From Valencia hispanica (Eukaryota > Chordata > Actinopteri > Cyprinodontiformes > Valenciidae), in contig OY747707.1 in the NCBI GenBank assembly GCA_963556495.2, forward strand, positions 29,985,371 through 30,049,370: a stretch of 64,000 nucleotides of DNA, written 5' to 3'. This document shows, in pieces, positions 44,950-56,029 of this stretch; positions within the stretch are counted from its first letter, which is position 1, and each line of letters begins with the position of its first letter. The notes beneath the pieces are model-generated. The model saw nothing but the letters and a program-made list of their open reading frames with translations. It was not told the origin of the DNA and did not search any database. The translations under genes and the position numbers were made by a program.

Positions 44950-45930
44950 TGTGCCTTGCAAAAGTAAGTTTTTCATGTTTTCTAATGCTACAATCCCCAA
45001 ACTTGGATTTTATCAGGATCGTATGTGATGGACCAACACAAAATGACATGTAACTGAAGTGGAAGGAAAATCACACATGTTCTATCACAAGAATAGTCTG
45101 AAAGGGCGATTTACATTTAAACCCATTCCCTTTTAATCTGATACCCATTAATACAATTAATTACAGCCATTTACTTTCTGAAATAAACAAATTTGTAAAT
45201 AGAGTCCACATATGTGTAATTTAATCTTAGTTTAAATACAGATACTCTGTGAAGGCCTCAGAGGTTTCTTAGAGAACATAAATGAACAAACAGCATCACC
45301 AAGGAATACATCAGACAGGTCAGGAATAATGTTGTATAGATGTTCAAAGTAGGGTTCGATTATAAAAACAACATCCCAAATCTCACAAAGCACTCTTCGA
45401 TCAATCATGCATGCTTAGAAAATGTATGGAAATCTGCAAATCTCCCTACTTGTAAAAGCCTTCCTTCTAAGATGACAGGACAGAGAAGTAAAGCATTAAT
45501 CAGAGGAGTTGCCGAGAACTCCATGGTAGCTCTAGAGAAGTTGCAGAGATCCTTGGCTCAGGTGGGGAAAAATGCTAAAAGGACATCAACTACTTGCAAA
45601 TATCAAGAGCTACAAAATAATGCCGTTAGATTCAAGCTTCTCATGTCTCAGAAGGACCTAGTCAAAGTCCACTTTATGTCCACAGAAGCTCTCCATCCAA
45701 TCTGACTGAGCTTGAGATGTTTTTTTATAAAGTTAAGAATAAGCAAACATTTCATTCTTGAGATGTGCAAAGCTATAGGGATGTATCCTAATTAACTTTC
45801 AGTTGTTTTTGCAGCAAAAGTTGCTTCTACAAGGTATTCACTCAGTGGGGATGAATGCAAATACATGCTGTACTTTTCAAATGTTGTTGCCTCATATTAG
45901 CCCCATTTACAAATATAAAATAAGGACTTT
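44950..45930 (+). mobile_element. Degenerate Tc1/mariner-type relic
   Basis: Starts 'gccttgcaaaagtaagttttt' and keeps 'gtgaaggcctcagaggtttct', 'gttgcagagatccttggctcaggtgggg' (helix-turn-helix/linker region) and 'gaagctctccatccaatctgactgagcttgag' (C-terminus), then 'gtgcaaagctat'. The central catalytic part is deleted. The 121-codon open frame at 45340-45705 is a remnant, not a gene. Confidence 0.7.
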
Positions 45931-48690
45931 TTAGTAAAATACATATAAATGTGGCATTATTTAGAATTTTACTTCAGTTATTTCAGTCCAGGTAAGTTGT
46001 GTTCTTGGAGTTGTTTACTTTAAAGTGGAGAGAACAACATCATATCAAGTGCAGCTTGATATGGTGTAAAGAAAAACAAACAAAAAAAAGACTGTTTTAA
46101 ACAACAGATGACTGCCCAAACTCTGTGCAGTGCCTTCTTTCTGTCACTTGTCTGCGCTGGTGCACCATAGAGCATAGCTAATCCTTACAGCACTAAAAGC
46201 CAATAATAATGTGAATTAAAGAGAAAGAGAATTTGTCCCATAGGACCAAAAAACAGCACCTCTTGAACCGTTGCATGATTTTATTGTGTGTATGTTAATG
46301 AAAGAACAGTGTTCTGTCTAATATTGTAGCCGTTTGCAAAGATATCTTAAATATTTTCAAACTCGACGTTGAAATGCAGTATCATTTATGAATCATTGTT
46401 TCCGGGAAACTCAAACATGCGTAACCCTCACGTGCATGTGCCCTTGGTCTTCATGCTTTTCCCCAAACACAGAGACATTGACGTTTTGAAAACTGAGAAG
46501 TAAAAACAAAGCATCCTCTGAGAAGAGTGCATTTATATCAGATTGGTGGGCTGGTTTTTATTACTCTGATTACCGCCTCTTACATTTGATAGCACATCTT
46601 CTCTACAGTGAAGGATGAAAATGGGAGTAATGGTGAGTAGAAAATGCAATCTGGATGTCAGACAAGCACTTGATTAACCACTTGCAGACGCGGCCTCTGA
46701 GTCAGGGCTTCGGCTATTGCCGGCTCACTTTTCCCTCTTACCCTGATCTTTCAAACATTACTGGTCATGAGGTATTGATTTTTCATCCTTCTCAATATCC
46801 TCTTGCCTTTAATAGAATTTACACTGGACTATCAGCGTTTCAAGAAGGCCTCCCCCTCCCCTTGTGGTGCCGCCAGCATCTTCTAAGCCACAAAGAGGGG
46901 CACACTCAAAGCTCATCCTTTCATCAGCTCATAGCTACCTGAGAGAGAAGACATGGAGCTTGAAAGCAAAGATAAACATGAAATGTGTGTTGCCAGGCCT
47001 TTGGACAAGAGCTGCGAGGATCAGAGGTGAGCCAACAGCTGTTTCACTTCTATTTTGTTAGGAAGCCATGAACAGAGCAAAACTTGCTTAAAAAGAAGCG
47101 GTTGGAATAATTTTGTAATTTTAGTAAATTTCCCAAGGTATATTTTAGAAGCAAATAAATGCCTTTTTGGTTATTGAGAAAAAGTTTAGACTAGAGGTGT
47201 TCTCCCACATAGTTATTGCATCCTAAAATACATTTAAGCAAAACGGAATATATAAAATGAACACATTTGAGAAATTTAGATGATCTCAAATGAGTATTTT
47301 ATTTAAATAAATTTTTATTTTTTATGATAACATTTTCCTTAGAATTATAGGAGATTAGTTCAAAGTTTGTGTCTTTTTTAGAGCTTGATTTATCATATCG
47401 TTTTTAGCAGGAATAAAACCTATTTTATATGTTTCATCTGTCCCACTGATTGTTTTTTAAATCCAGGGTTATTTTTTTCCATTGGTAACAGACATTTTAA
47501 GTGTCTTGAAGCCTTCACCCTATTACATCATTGGCCTTTGGAAATGGTTGAATGTTATACAAATGTATCCAATATTTTTTTTGAGTACACTTGATGATTT
47601 GGTAAATTTGGTTCTCACACCAAAACTAAATGAACTCATTGGTTATCCCTCTGGTCTTTTATTTATGTATAGATTATATAAGATATCAAAATGACAAACT
47701 GAATAACTGATAGAGAAAAAATACATCTAACTTTAAATAAGTGTGCGCAGCTTTTATTTAGTGATACTTCCATCTGTAACAATAGCTGTCTGAAACATGT
47801 GCTAATTTGCCATTTTGCCATGATCCCATGCAAAATAGCAATTATTTTCCGTATTGTCAGGCTAATAATCGCCGTAATCCAGGGCATTAGAAATGAGGCA
47901 TGCTCTTGCAGAGGTTCTCAGAGAGGCTTGGAGCTGAGCCTGCAGCAGTAGAGTGCTTCTGATGAAAGTGACAGCGTCGACTTGGTGACCTATAGCAGCT
48001 TTCCACGGGCGCATTGATTTTTCTCCCACATTACAGATAATTGCTGGATGCTGTGAATCCTATCCTCCCAGGGCAGCAGGGAGGAGCTTCTTTAGTATGT
48101 TGACACAGGAGTGGCTGTCTGATTTGCGGAATGTGATAGCCTATTGACTGCCATTGACTTCTTTATTCTTCCTGCATTTTCTATATGTATGCTTAACAGC
48201 TTGTTTTTGTGCCTGGGTTGTTATTTGTTGGATGGCGGGTATTTAATTGAGCACATGAAATTTCCCTTCTAGATACCTTATTTAGCTTTTTAACTTGCTT
48301 AATTAATCATAAATAATTATCTACGAGGCAGTCTTCTGATGGCAAGAATGATAATTATCCTGATTGGTATTTTAGACAAATACAGCAAACTAAAACACTG
48401 GAAGAAATTAGGTTGACAGCTTTTAATACATACATCTGCAGGCCTCAGCATATGCCAAACTGCTGCTCTTATTAGATTAATAAGTATTTTTCTGTTCTGC
48501 ATGGAGTGACTCTCATCATTTTATGCAAATGACTGGATCTAGTGTTTGTTCTGCTTCATAAAGTAATGAAAACGTCACTTCCAGTGCTGTAATGGACTAA
48601 AAATGAGCTAATTTTGACATTGACATTTTGTTTTATGTATTCTGAAATATATTTAGCTAATTAATCGTAAATGCAAATCTTTGTGTTTTA
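45930..48690. other. Intergenic unique sequence
   Basis: Mostly unique AT-rich sequence without exons. The part from about 47990 to 48690 is listed separately as a candidate regulatory element. Confidence 0.5.
47990..48690. promoter_or_regulatory. Candidate conserved non-coding element / enhancer
   Basis: Unique, repeat-free sequence with many homeodomain-type TAAT/ATTA words (TTAATTAATCAT near 48300, GATAATTATCC near 48350, TTAGATTAATAAG near 48474) and octamer-like ATGCAAAT words near 48524 and 48671. It sits between two developmental genes. The call is from composition only. Confidence 0.3.
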
Positions 48691-48699
48691 GCTATATAT

Positions 48700-49370
48700 A
48701 GGGCCATGCAAAAGTATTCATACCTATTGAACTTGTTCACATTTTGTCGCATTACATTTTATAAAATGCACAGCATAAAATATAAGTTAAATTAGACCAA
48801 ACTTCTCTTGTTTTAGGTTAGTTAGAATTACTCAGATAAATCTTATTTGCTAAATGCCACAATAATGAGTAAAAATATGTCAGAAGTGTATTTACTAATG
48901 TCTTCAAAACCAGAAGTTTTCACACATTTCTTCAGTATTTGGTAGCATTGCTTTTGAACTATATGACTTAGATCAGTGCAGCAGAACAGCTTGAAAACAT
49001 GAAGCTGCCCCCCCCCATACTTCACAGTTGGGATCCCCTTTTTATCTCCAAATTCAACAATTTAGTTTCAGACTGCAGGGCATATTTCCAAAAATGAAGG
49101 TCTTTGTCCCTGTGTGCATTTGCAAACTGCAATCTGGCTTTTTGTGTTTCTTTTGGAGTAATGCTTCCTCCTCACTTAGTGGCCCTTCAAACCATGTTGG
49201 TACAGTACATGTTTCATTGTGGATTATTACCAGCTTCACCTAGTATCTTCACATGGTCTTTGGCTGTTGTATTGGGGTTGATTTGCACATTTTAGACCAA
49301 AACACGTTCATCTCTGGGACTCAGAACACATCTCCTTTCTGAGTGGTATGATAGTTGAAAATTCCCATCA
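48700..49370 (-). mobile_element. Tc1/mariner-type relic
   Basis: The left end 'catgcaaaagtattcatacctattgaac' is the terminal repeat of this group, and 'aacatgaagctgcccccccccatacttcacagt' is the reverse of a transposase segment. Ends beyond 49370 are unclear. Confidence 0.5.
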
Positions 49371-49447
49371 TGTCTATGCTTGCATAGAACTGTTTGATAA
49401 ATTTGGCACTTTTAAGAATCCGTTCGCAAGGATGAACCAGACTTGCA

Positions 49448-49536
49448 TTATTGAATTGAAATGACTTTTCTTGTAAAGTGCCTGGAGATTACATGTGTTG
49501 TGAATTGGCGCTATATAAATAAACTGAATTGAATTG
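49448..49536 (+). mobile_element. 3' tail of an inner-type L2-like LINE
   Basis: About 90 bp ending 'gaattggcgctatataaataaactgaattgaat', the same 3' terminus as the LINE at 3271-6986 but on the plus strand. It is extremely 5'-truncated. Confidence 0.7.
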
Positions 49537-49649
49537 ATATAGAGTTGCGACCATATGTTTAAATACACTGAATAAAAAGATGCATGCACCTTTTTTCTCA
49601 CTGTCTGTAGAGAAATCAGACTAAGCCTCTTCACACAAGCTGGACAAGT

Positions 49650-50130
49650 TCAATTCAATTCAGTTTATTCTAATTATTTCCTTCAGTTCATTAGTCCAAT
49701 CAGTTTAAAAGTTTTCTAGGAAACCCAGCAGATTGCATTGAGTCATTGACTTGCAGCATTCACTCCTCCTGGACCAACATGTAATGACAGTAGACAGTTG
49801 CCTTCGTTGTGTCGTTGACTTCACAGCAATCCAGTGGAGACAGTGGAGAGGAAAAACTCCCCTTGAACAGGAAGAAACCTCCAGCAGAATCTGGCTCAGT
49901 GAGAGCGTCCATCTGCCATGACCAACTGGGAATTTGAGAAGAAAGAGGAGAGACACAAAATGAACAAAAAAACCTGATGTAGGAGTACTTTCTATGACAA
50001 AAAACATAAAACGTTAATAACTGGACACAAAGAACATTCAGTAACTAAGAGCATCATCCCAGCCAATGCACCTCTCCAACAAGGCATCACAGCTGAGTAG
50101 AATGCCAGACCAGCTATAGCTTCATATCAT
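49650..50130 (-). mobile_element. 3' UTR fragment of an inner-type L2-like LINE
   Basis: Starts 'caattcaattcagtttatt' and follows the 3' UTR of the LINE at 3271-3790, including 'gagaggaaaaactcccctt' and 'aggaagaaacctcca'. It lacks all coding sequence. Confidence 0.75.
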
Positions 50131-52490
50131 ATTCATTCCAATCTATAACTATGCTCTACTTTGTGGACAATCATGTAAAATCTGCATAAAATACAATGAA
50201 GTCTGTGATTATAGTGCAACAATATGTAAGGAAAGGTTTAAAAGGTAGGCTACATTTACTTTTCCAAGGCACAGTAAGTCAGATGAATTTACAAGATGCA
50301 TGGTACCTTACGTTGTTTAAAATGAACTATCCACCCACAGGCAGTAAGCAACACATTAAATCAACCGAGTATAGAAACACATCTTAAATTAAGCCTGTTG
50401 TAACCCAGAGACAGCACGCCTCATGTGATTCCTAACTGCAAACACAGTGCATGGTTATTGCTTTCAGCACATCCTCTGTTCCTGCTTTTGTTGCGACCTG
50501 TGTGACACAGAAAAACAGGCCACCAATGTAGTGTGCTCTGGCCCAGGGGTGAGCGCCGGGCCAAATGATTGGATGGATTCATGTGCAGTATTTCTCTCAC
50601 AGAAAGGTCTGTTTTAACCTCACACTCCACTCAGTTGTGGCCATATGGCTGTGCTTAGCTACTGGACATGCAAACAGAGATGCTGCATGCATTTGGCATA
50701 ATGCTCAGCCCAGGGTGGCAATGCCAAATGTCTGAATGTTGTATACTGCACTGCTCTTATATTGCTAACTAAACTTTCACTTGTCATCCGCAGCTTTGTG
50801 TACTTGGCATGGGATGTGTTATGCAAGCAGCTCCATTTGCTTGCAGTAGCAGACACGTGCCTCACTTCATAACTAATGGAAGACTGTGAATGCCATTCAT
50901 GCATGAGAGAATCAGCATGGAATAATCCAGTGTCAGCAAGCATGATGTTAAAAAAGAATAGCTGTGGGATAAAGTGAAAAGGGATGTGGAAATGGGAAAA
51001 AAAACCCTGATTTCTTGAGGTGTAGGTACAAAATGAAATGCTAAATTTCACATTGGCTACAATAAATGATAAAACAATTAATCTATCTGAGAACACTAGA
51101 AATACGCTACCTGATGGCTACTGTGTAACATGGACCTAATTCGGTGGTTCATATAGTATTTAGTTCTGGCTCAGTTAGGGGTGACAGTTGGCAGGCAGAC
51201 AGTGATAGAGTCTGGATTATGGCTGAAGCTTAATGTCTAAGCTCTTATGGATGATAAAACACATGGCATATTCAAAACGCTTTGTACTTTGGATAAGGAA
51301 ATATTTTACATATTCATTTTTGTGCACAGTGGTGTTTACATGACTTGGTTCTGGCAGCACTCTAGTGCACTTCAAACTCTCTCCAGAAAAGCATTGATGT
51401 AGAAAAACACCATGGCTGAATTTTCGTGAGAGCTTTGCCTATTGAGGTATAGCCTTAACCCAGCACAGCCGTCCATGGAAGTCCAGCTGTTCCACATTGA
51501 TCTCGCTGTGTGTTTTCTGATGCACTGGCCCGGAATGTGATGTTATTTCATTACCAAGGCAGGAGCGACAAGCTCGGTCTCCTCCCTCGGGGCACTGGCC
51601 ACTCACTTGGACAGGGCCCACTGCATGTAATAATAACTGGCTTAGTCAGATGCGGCTCAGTTGGCTATTGAGTCAAAATCAAACCACATGAAACTTTGTA
51701 GTCAGAAAAAGAACATCAGTAAAGAGTGCCTGGACAGGAAAGACGTAAACAAGTTCTCAATCAGTCTTGACTACACTTGTCACCAACTATGGACCCAGAT
51801 GACAACGATCTTGGCATTTTTACAGTCATTCTGTAAGTACAGTAGCCTGTTCTCTGTTGAGTTTTGGGCTATAGAATCGAATTAGAATTAATTATTTGTG
51901 AGTGTTATATCTCCTAATATGAAGGTAGAAAGACTAGTTTCTGTATGAAATTTAAGTGTTAAGAAATGAATTACGAATTATTTTATATTTCTCTTTAAGC
52001 TTTGCATTTTGTCCACTCAAAGCTTTACAAATTGAAGGTAAAGTATCCTTTGACATATACGATGATGAATAATTAAGAGACCCCATTAAATATTCAGATT
52101 TTTACTAAGACATGCTCACATATTGATTAAATTGCAGATAAACAATTATTTAATCTTATTTTATTCTGATAACAATATAAATCAAAAAAAATAAATATCA
52201 CAATTGCAAATGTGTCTCCTTTGGTTGAAACAACTTTAGTGAGATGCTTCCAGTAGCTATCTATCAATCTCTGACATCGGTCCGAAGAAAGTTTGCCACA
52301 TTCCTCACTTTAACCTCTGAGATGGTTCTTGCATGTTCAACACAACTTGAGTCAACCTACATCTCAGTCAGATCTAGATCAGGGCTTTTAATTGATTCAG
52401 AACTTTTAACCAGTTCAAGGTGGATATGTTAGATAGATATTTTGGATCCTTGTCATGTTGGAAGATCTAGATGGGTTTATGTTTTTTTTA
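50130..52490. other. Intergenic sequence, nothing firmly recognised
   Basis: No exons seen. The part around 52060-52460 ('aattaagagaccccattaaat', 'aacaactttagtgagatgcttccag') has the look of an eroded non-autonomous DNA transposon but cannot be placed. Confidence 0.4.
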
Positions 52491-52655
52491 AGGCTGTTTC
52501 AACAGACAATGCCGTCATCAATGCTGGCATCAGTGTGCCTTTTGGTCATTCATAAGTAATCAGCATGTGGTGGTAAAGTGCTGCGATCACGTGTTTTTCA
52601 CAAATGATTACACGATGGCGAGATAAAGGGGGATGTGGGGGTGGTGTCTGGGCTG

Positions 52656-52889
52656 TCAGCTTGTAGGGTTGCGTATAAACTGTGAGATGGAAGAGTCCGT
52701 GGCAAATAGACAAAATAGCTTGGACGCAACTTGTTTTTTATCCCAATGGAAACCCCGCTCCTCAAGTCTTTTTGCGAGCAGCTCCAAAAGGTGGCTGTCA
52801 TTCATAGTCCCTGTGAACTGTTTGGCAATCTGGTCTTTAGCTCTAAAGGCCAGAAGCTCCTGGACCTCTGCATCACTCCACTTTGCCAT
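52656..52889 (-). CDS. Short ORF with a Myb/SANT-like DNA-binding domain, probable transposon origin
   Basis: The minus strand from 52889 (a good start context, AAATGG) encodes 77 residues. MAKWSDAEVQELLAFRAKDQI, then MNDSHLLELLAKRLEERGF and KKQVASKL, follow the W...F/L...W-type three-helix pattern of Myb/SANT-like (trihelix) domains found in accessory proteins of PIF/Harbinger-type transposons and in proteins derived from them. The domain seems complete but the reading frame ends soon after. No transposase or clear terminal repeats are seen nearby. It could be an exon of a longer gene, a remnant of a transposon accessory gene, or a small domesticated gene. Confidence 0.45.
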   Translation of the reverse strand: MAKWSDAEVQELLAFRAKDQIAKQFTGTMNDSHLLELLAKRLEERGFHWDKKQVASKLFCLFATDSSISQFIRNPTS

Positions 52890-53699
52890 TTCAACTGATA
52901 GTTTCAAATGCTAAATTAACTCCCCACGTTTACTTGCATTTTCAATACTGTTGCGGGCCGAGGCTCAGTGCACATGTCACACATCATCATGACATCAGCC
53001 TCTGTTGCACCAAGTTGTTATCCTCATTCATAAGTCCAGCGTTGCTGCAATATTTCGGGAATATTGCTATCAAGCTTACCGGCACGAATGCCGCAATATT
53101 TGTCAATTTCAGTTTTGTGCTCATAGCAGTTTTAACTGCTATGAAATTATTTATTGTGTAATGCTCTATTTGGTTTGTGCCAAATGAGCCCTTTTTTAGT
53201 GTCTGGTGTCTACAAAGTTAAATTATAGACTAATCTATCTGTGTTTTCTTTGGAAAATTTGAGTTTGTCCTTTTTGCTACCTACCATGAAAGACTTGTGA
53301 AGTCTCTTTCTGATTGCGCAGGCCTACACTTCCATATATTCAAACAAATTCCAAGGACCTGTCTTTGTTTTCTCCTTTAAGTCTCCAGCTTTCTAGACAC
53401 AACAACCAGATGTTTAATATAAAAATCAAAACTGGCAGTTCATCCTAAGCCTTCAAAAATTGAACAGTGACATTGTTTTCCTCTCTCATCGTCCAACTGT
53501 GACGCAGGAGTCTCGTTAGTATTGAGTTGCAAATACAATGCCCACTCGATATTTCTAATATTAGACTGTGACAATACTGTGTTTTGGAAATATAGACAAA
53601 CATTCTTATAGTCAACTTCTTTTGAGACAGGACCTATATGCCAAGACCAATAGGACAATAAGCATTTAATGTTAGATAGGATGTGCATTTACAATATAC

Positions 53700-54460
53700 A
53701 AAGAAGCCAGACAAAACCAAAAACCAATTGTGATTGGCCATGGTTTTGTGGCATTGGCTCAAAGACAGTTATGGAAACTATCACCATTGAAGATAGTTTT
53801 CCAGAATGTGATGATTCAGAATCTTCCAAACATTTTGGCTAGTTGTAAAATTGACTGATGGACTGGTTTTGGGATCAATATTTGACATTCTTTTTTTGTA
53901 AGTCATGGGCAATGCTGAAGGAACATATTCCCACAGCATGATTCTGCCACCACAATGCTTCCCCTTGGGGAAGGTGTGTTCAGGGTGATGTGACGTGTTA
54001 AATTTCTGCCACACGTAGTGCTTTGCATCAAGATCAGAACACTTGCTTCCACTGTGTCTCCTACACAGCTTGTAGGTAATTGCAAATGCTATTTGTGATG
54101 GCTTTCGTACTTGGTTGATAGGTTTTTGGTTGTGCTTTACTTTTTCTATTTCTAGACAATGGGCTGAGAAATTCCCAACCTGTCTGGTGTTCATGATGCT
54201 GTTTGTTCTCTGGCAAATTTTTGGAAACCTTTACAGAAACACTGTTCAATAATTTGGTGAAAGCTGAGGGGAATTTGTTGTAGCGGGTTTTATTTAGACG
54301 TATTTTGAAATGCTAAAAAAAGAATTAGAGCCATGGAGCATTTTCCTTGCTTCAGTTATCCACTACTTTGTGTTGGGATATCTCATAAAATCCCCAAAAC
54401 AAACAGAAGTTGTTTTAATGTAACCAAATGTAAAAAAGTCAGAGGGCATTGTATATGCCA
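53700..54460 (-). mobile_element. Degenerate Tc1/mariner-type relic
   Basis: The minus strand keeps broken transposase sequence, including [20 protein letters not shown], which corresponds to the [17 protein letters not shown] region, and an end near 54370-54460. The 137-codon open frame at 53781-54194 is a chance survivor of that gene. Confidence 0.6.
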
Positions 54461-54901
54461 GACAGGGCAACATTTCTTAATTTAATACGTAGTTCCAAAG
54501 TGGATGATAAAAAATTGTAGTGGGGTATCATCCACATTACGAGGTTTTATTCACTTCACCCGTAATGAGCTTCTGCTTGCCTCTAATGTAGTGAACTTTA
54601 TCTGCAGGTGTGGTCAAACTTGAATTCCAAATCCACAATCTGTTCAAAGCAAGCCATATCTCAGCCAGGTAACACTTGACTTCTTATTCCAATTAGTCAC
54701 ACCACTGCTTATATCACCATTCTTACCTAGAAGCAGTTTAATTCACTGAATAAATCAACTAAAGCCTTGGTATAATTAGTGTCACACTGAGACGTTGGGA
54801 TAGGTGAGGGGCTGAGGTGGCTCACGGGCAGATACAGGATCACAAATGCACACATACAAACACCCCTTTATGGATCAGGTCTGTGTTTTTTTGTGTTTTT
54901 T

Positions 54902-56024
54902 TACAGTACTCTAAAAAGGTATTCACACACACTAAGGTTTTTGCCATTTTAATACAGTGCAACCACAAACATCAATGTTTTTAACTAGAAAATAAATAAT
55001 GCATGTTTTTAAAATTTTGGCTCCTAAAAATCTGAAATTAGTCAGAATGTATATTCAGTCTCCTTTACTTTGATTCCTTACATATAATCTAGTGCAACCA
55101 ACTGTCATCAGTTGTCACTTAATAAGTAAATAGAGTAAAACATCAATATGATATAATCTCACCATAAATCCAGTTTTGCTGGGAAGGCCTCAGATGTTTG
55201 TTAGAGAATATTAATGACCAAACATAATCATACAGACAACGGAAGACAGCAGACAGGTCAGGGATTAAGTTGTGGAGAGGTTTAAAGGAGGGGAATGTTT
55301 TAAAACAATTTATAAGCTTAAAAATCTCAAAAAGCACAGTTTAATCCATCATCTGAAAAGAGAAAGAGTATAGCCCATTTGCAAACCCATCAAAACATGG
55401 CTGTCTAACTATTCTAACAAGCCAGACAAGTAGAGCTGTAGTTAGAGAATCAGTTAAGAGGTCTGCTTTAACTCTGCAGGTACTATAGGGATGCACATTT
55501 CTATTAATGGTGAACTCCACAAATCCTAATTGCAATTTTCCATGTGCCATGTGACAGGTAGGACTAATTGCCTTACATGCAAAAATGTATGTGTTGCGAA
55601 TGGAGCTAATTATAAAGGTAAGAAAACCTACAGGAGGCTGTAAAAACATGCAGCTGATCGACCTTCCAGAGAAACAAAGAAATTAAGTCTTTAAGGATTT
55701 TTTTTTTTCTGTAGATCAAAGTATGTTCAGGTGTTAAAATGGCCTACTCAATGTCCACTTCCTAAATATATTTGAGAATCTGTGGCAAGGCTCTAAAATT
55801 GATATTCAGTTTCATGTGTCTCCACATGTGCAAAGCTGGGTCTATAAAGTATTGATTCACTTTGCTCTAAATATTAGCTGGCTAATTATTCTTTCACTTC
55901 ACTGCTACTTTGTATTAGTCAGTTGCATAAAGTCTTAATGAAACTATCAAACGTTTTGGGTTGTAACATGAGAAAATGAGGGAAAAAAAATCAAGGGATG
56001 TCAATACTTTTGCAAGGCACTGTA
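54902..56024 (+). mobile_element. Tc1/mariner-type relic with both ends
   Basis: Left end TACAGTACTCTAAAAAGGTA, right end CTTTTGCAAGGCACTGTA at 56007-56024. The interior keeps 'gggaaggcctcagatgttt', 'gcagacaggtcagggattaagttgtggagag' and 'gtgcaaagctgggtctataaagt' from the transposase gene. Frames are broken and the catalytic core is reduced. Confidence 0.7.
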
Positions 56025-56029
56025 TGCAA

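Noticed and set aside
45340..45705. 121-codon plus-strand ORF as a possible gene
   Set aside because: Its DNA follows the transposase gene of a Tc1-type relic with the core deleted.
53781..54194. 137-codon minus-strand ORF as a possible gene
   Set aside because: The translation is a degraded Tc1-type transposase, out of frame in places and lacking the catalytic triad.
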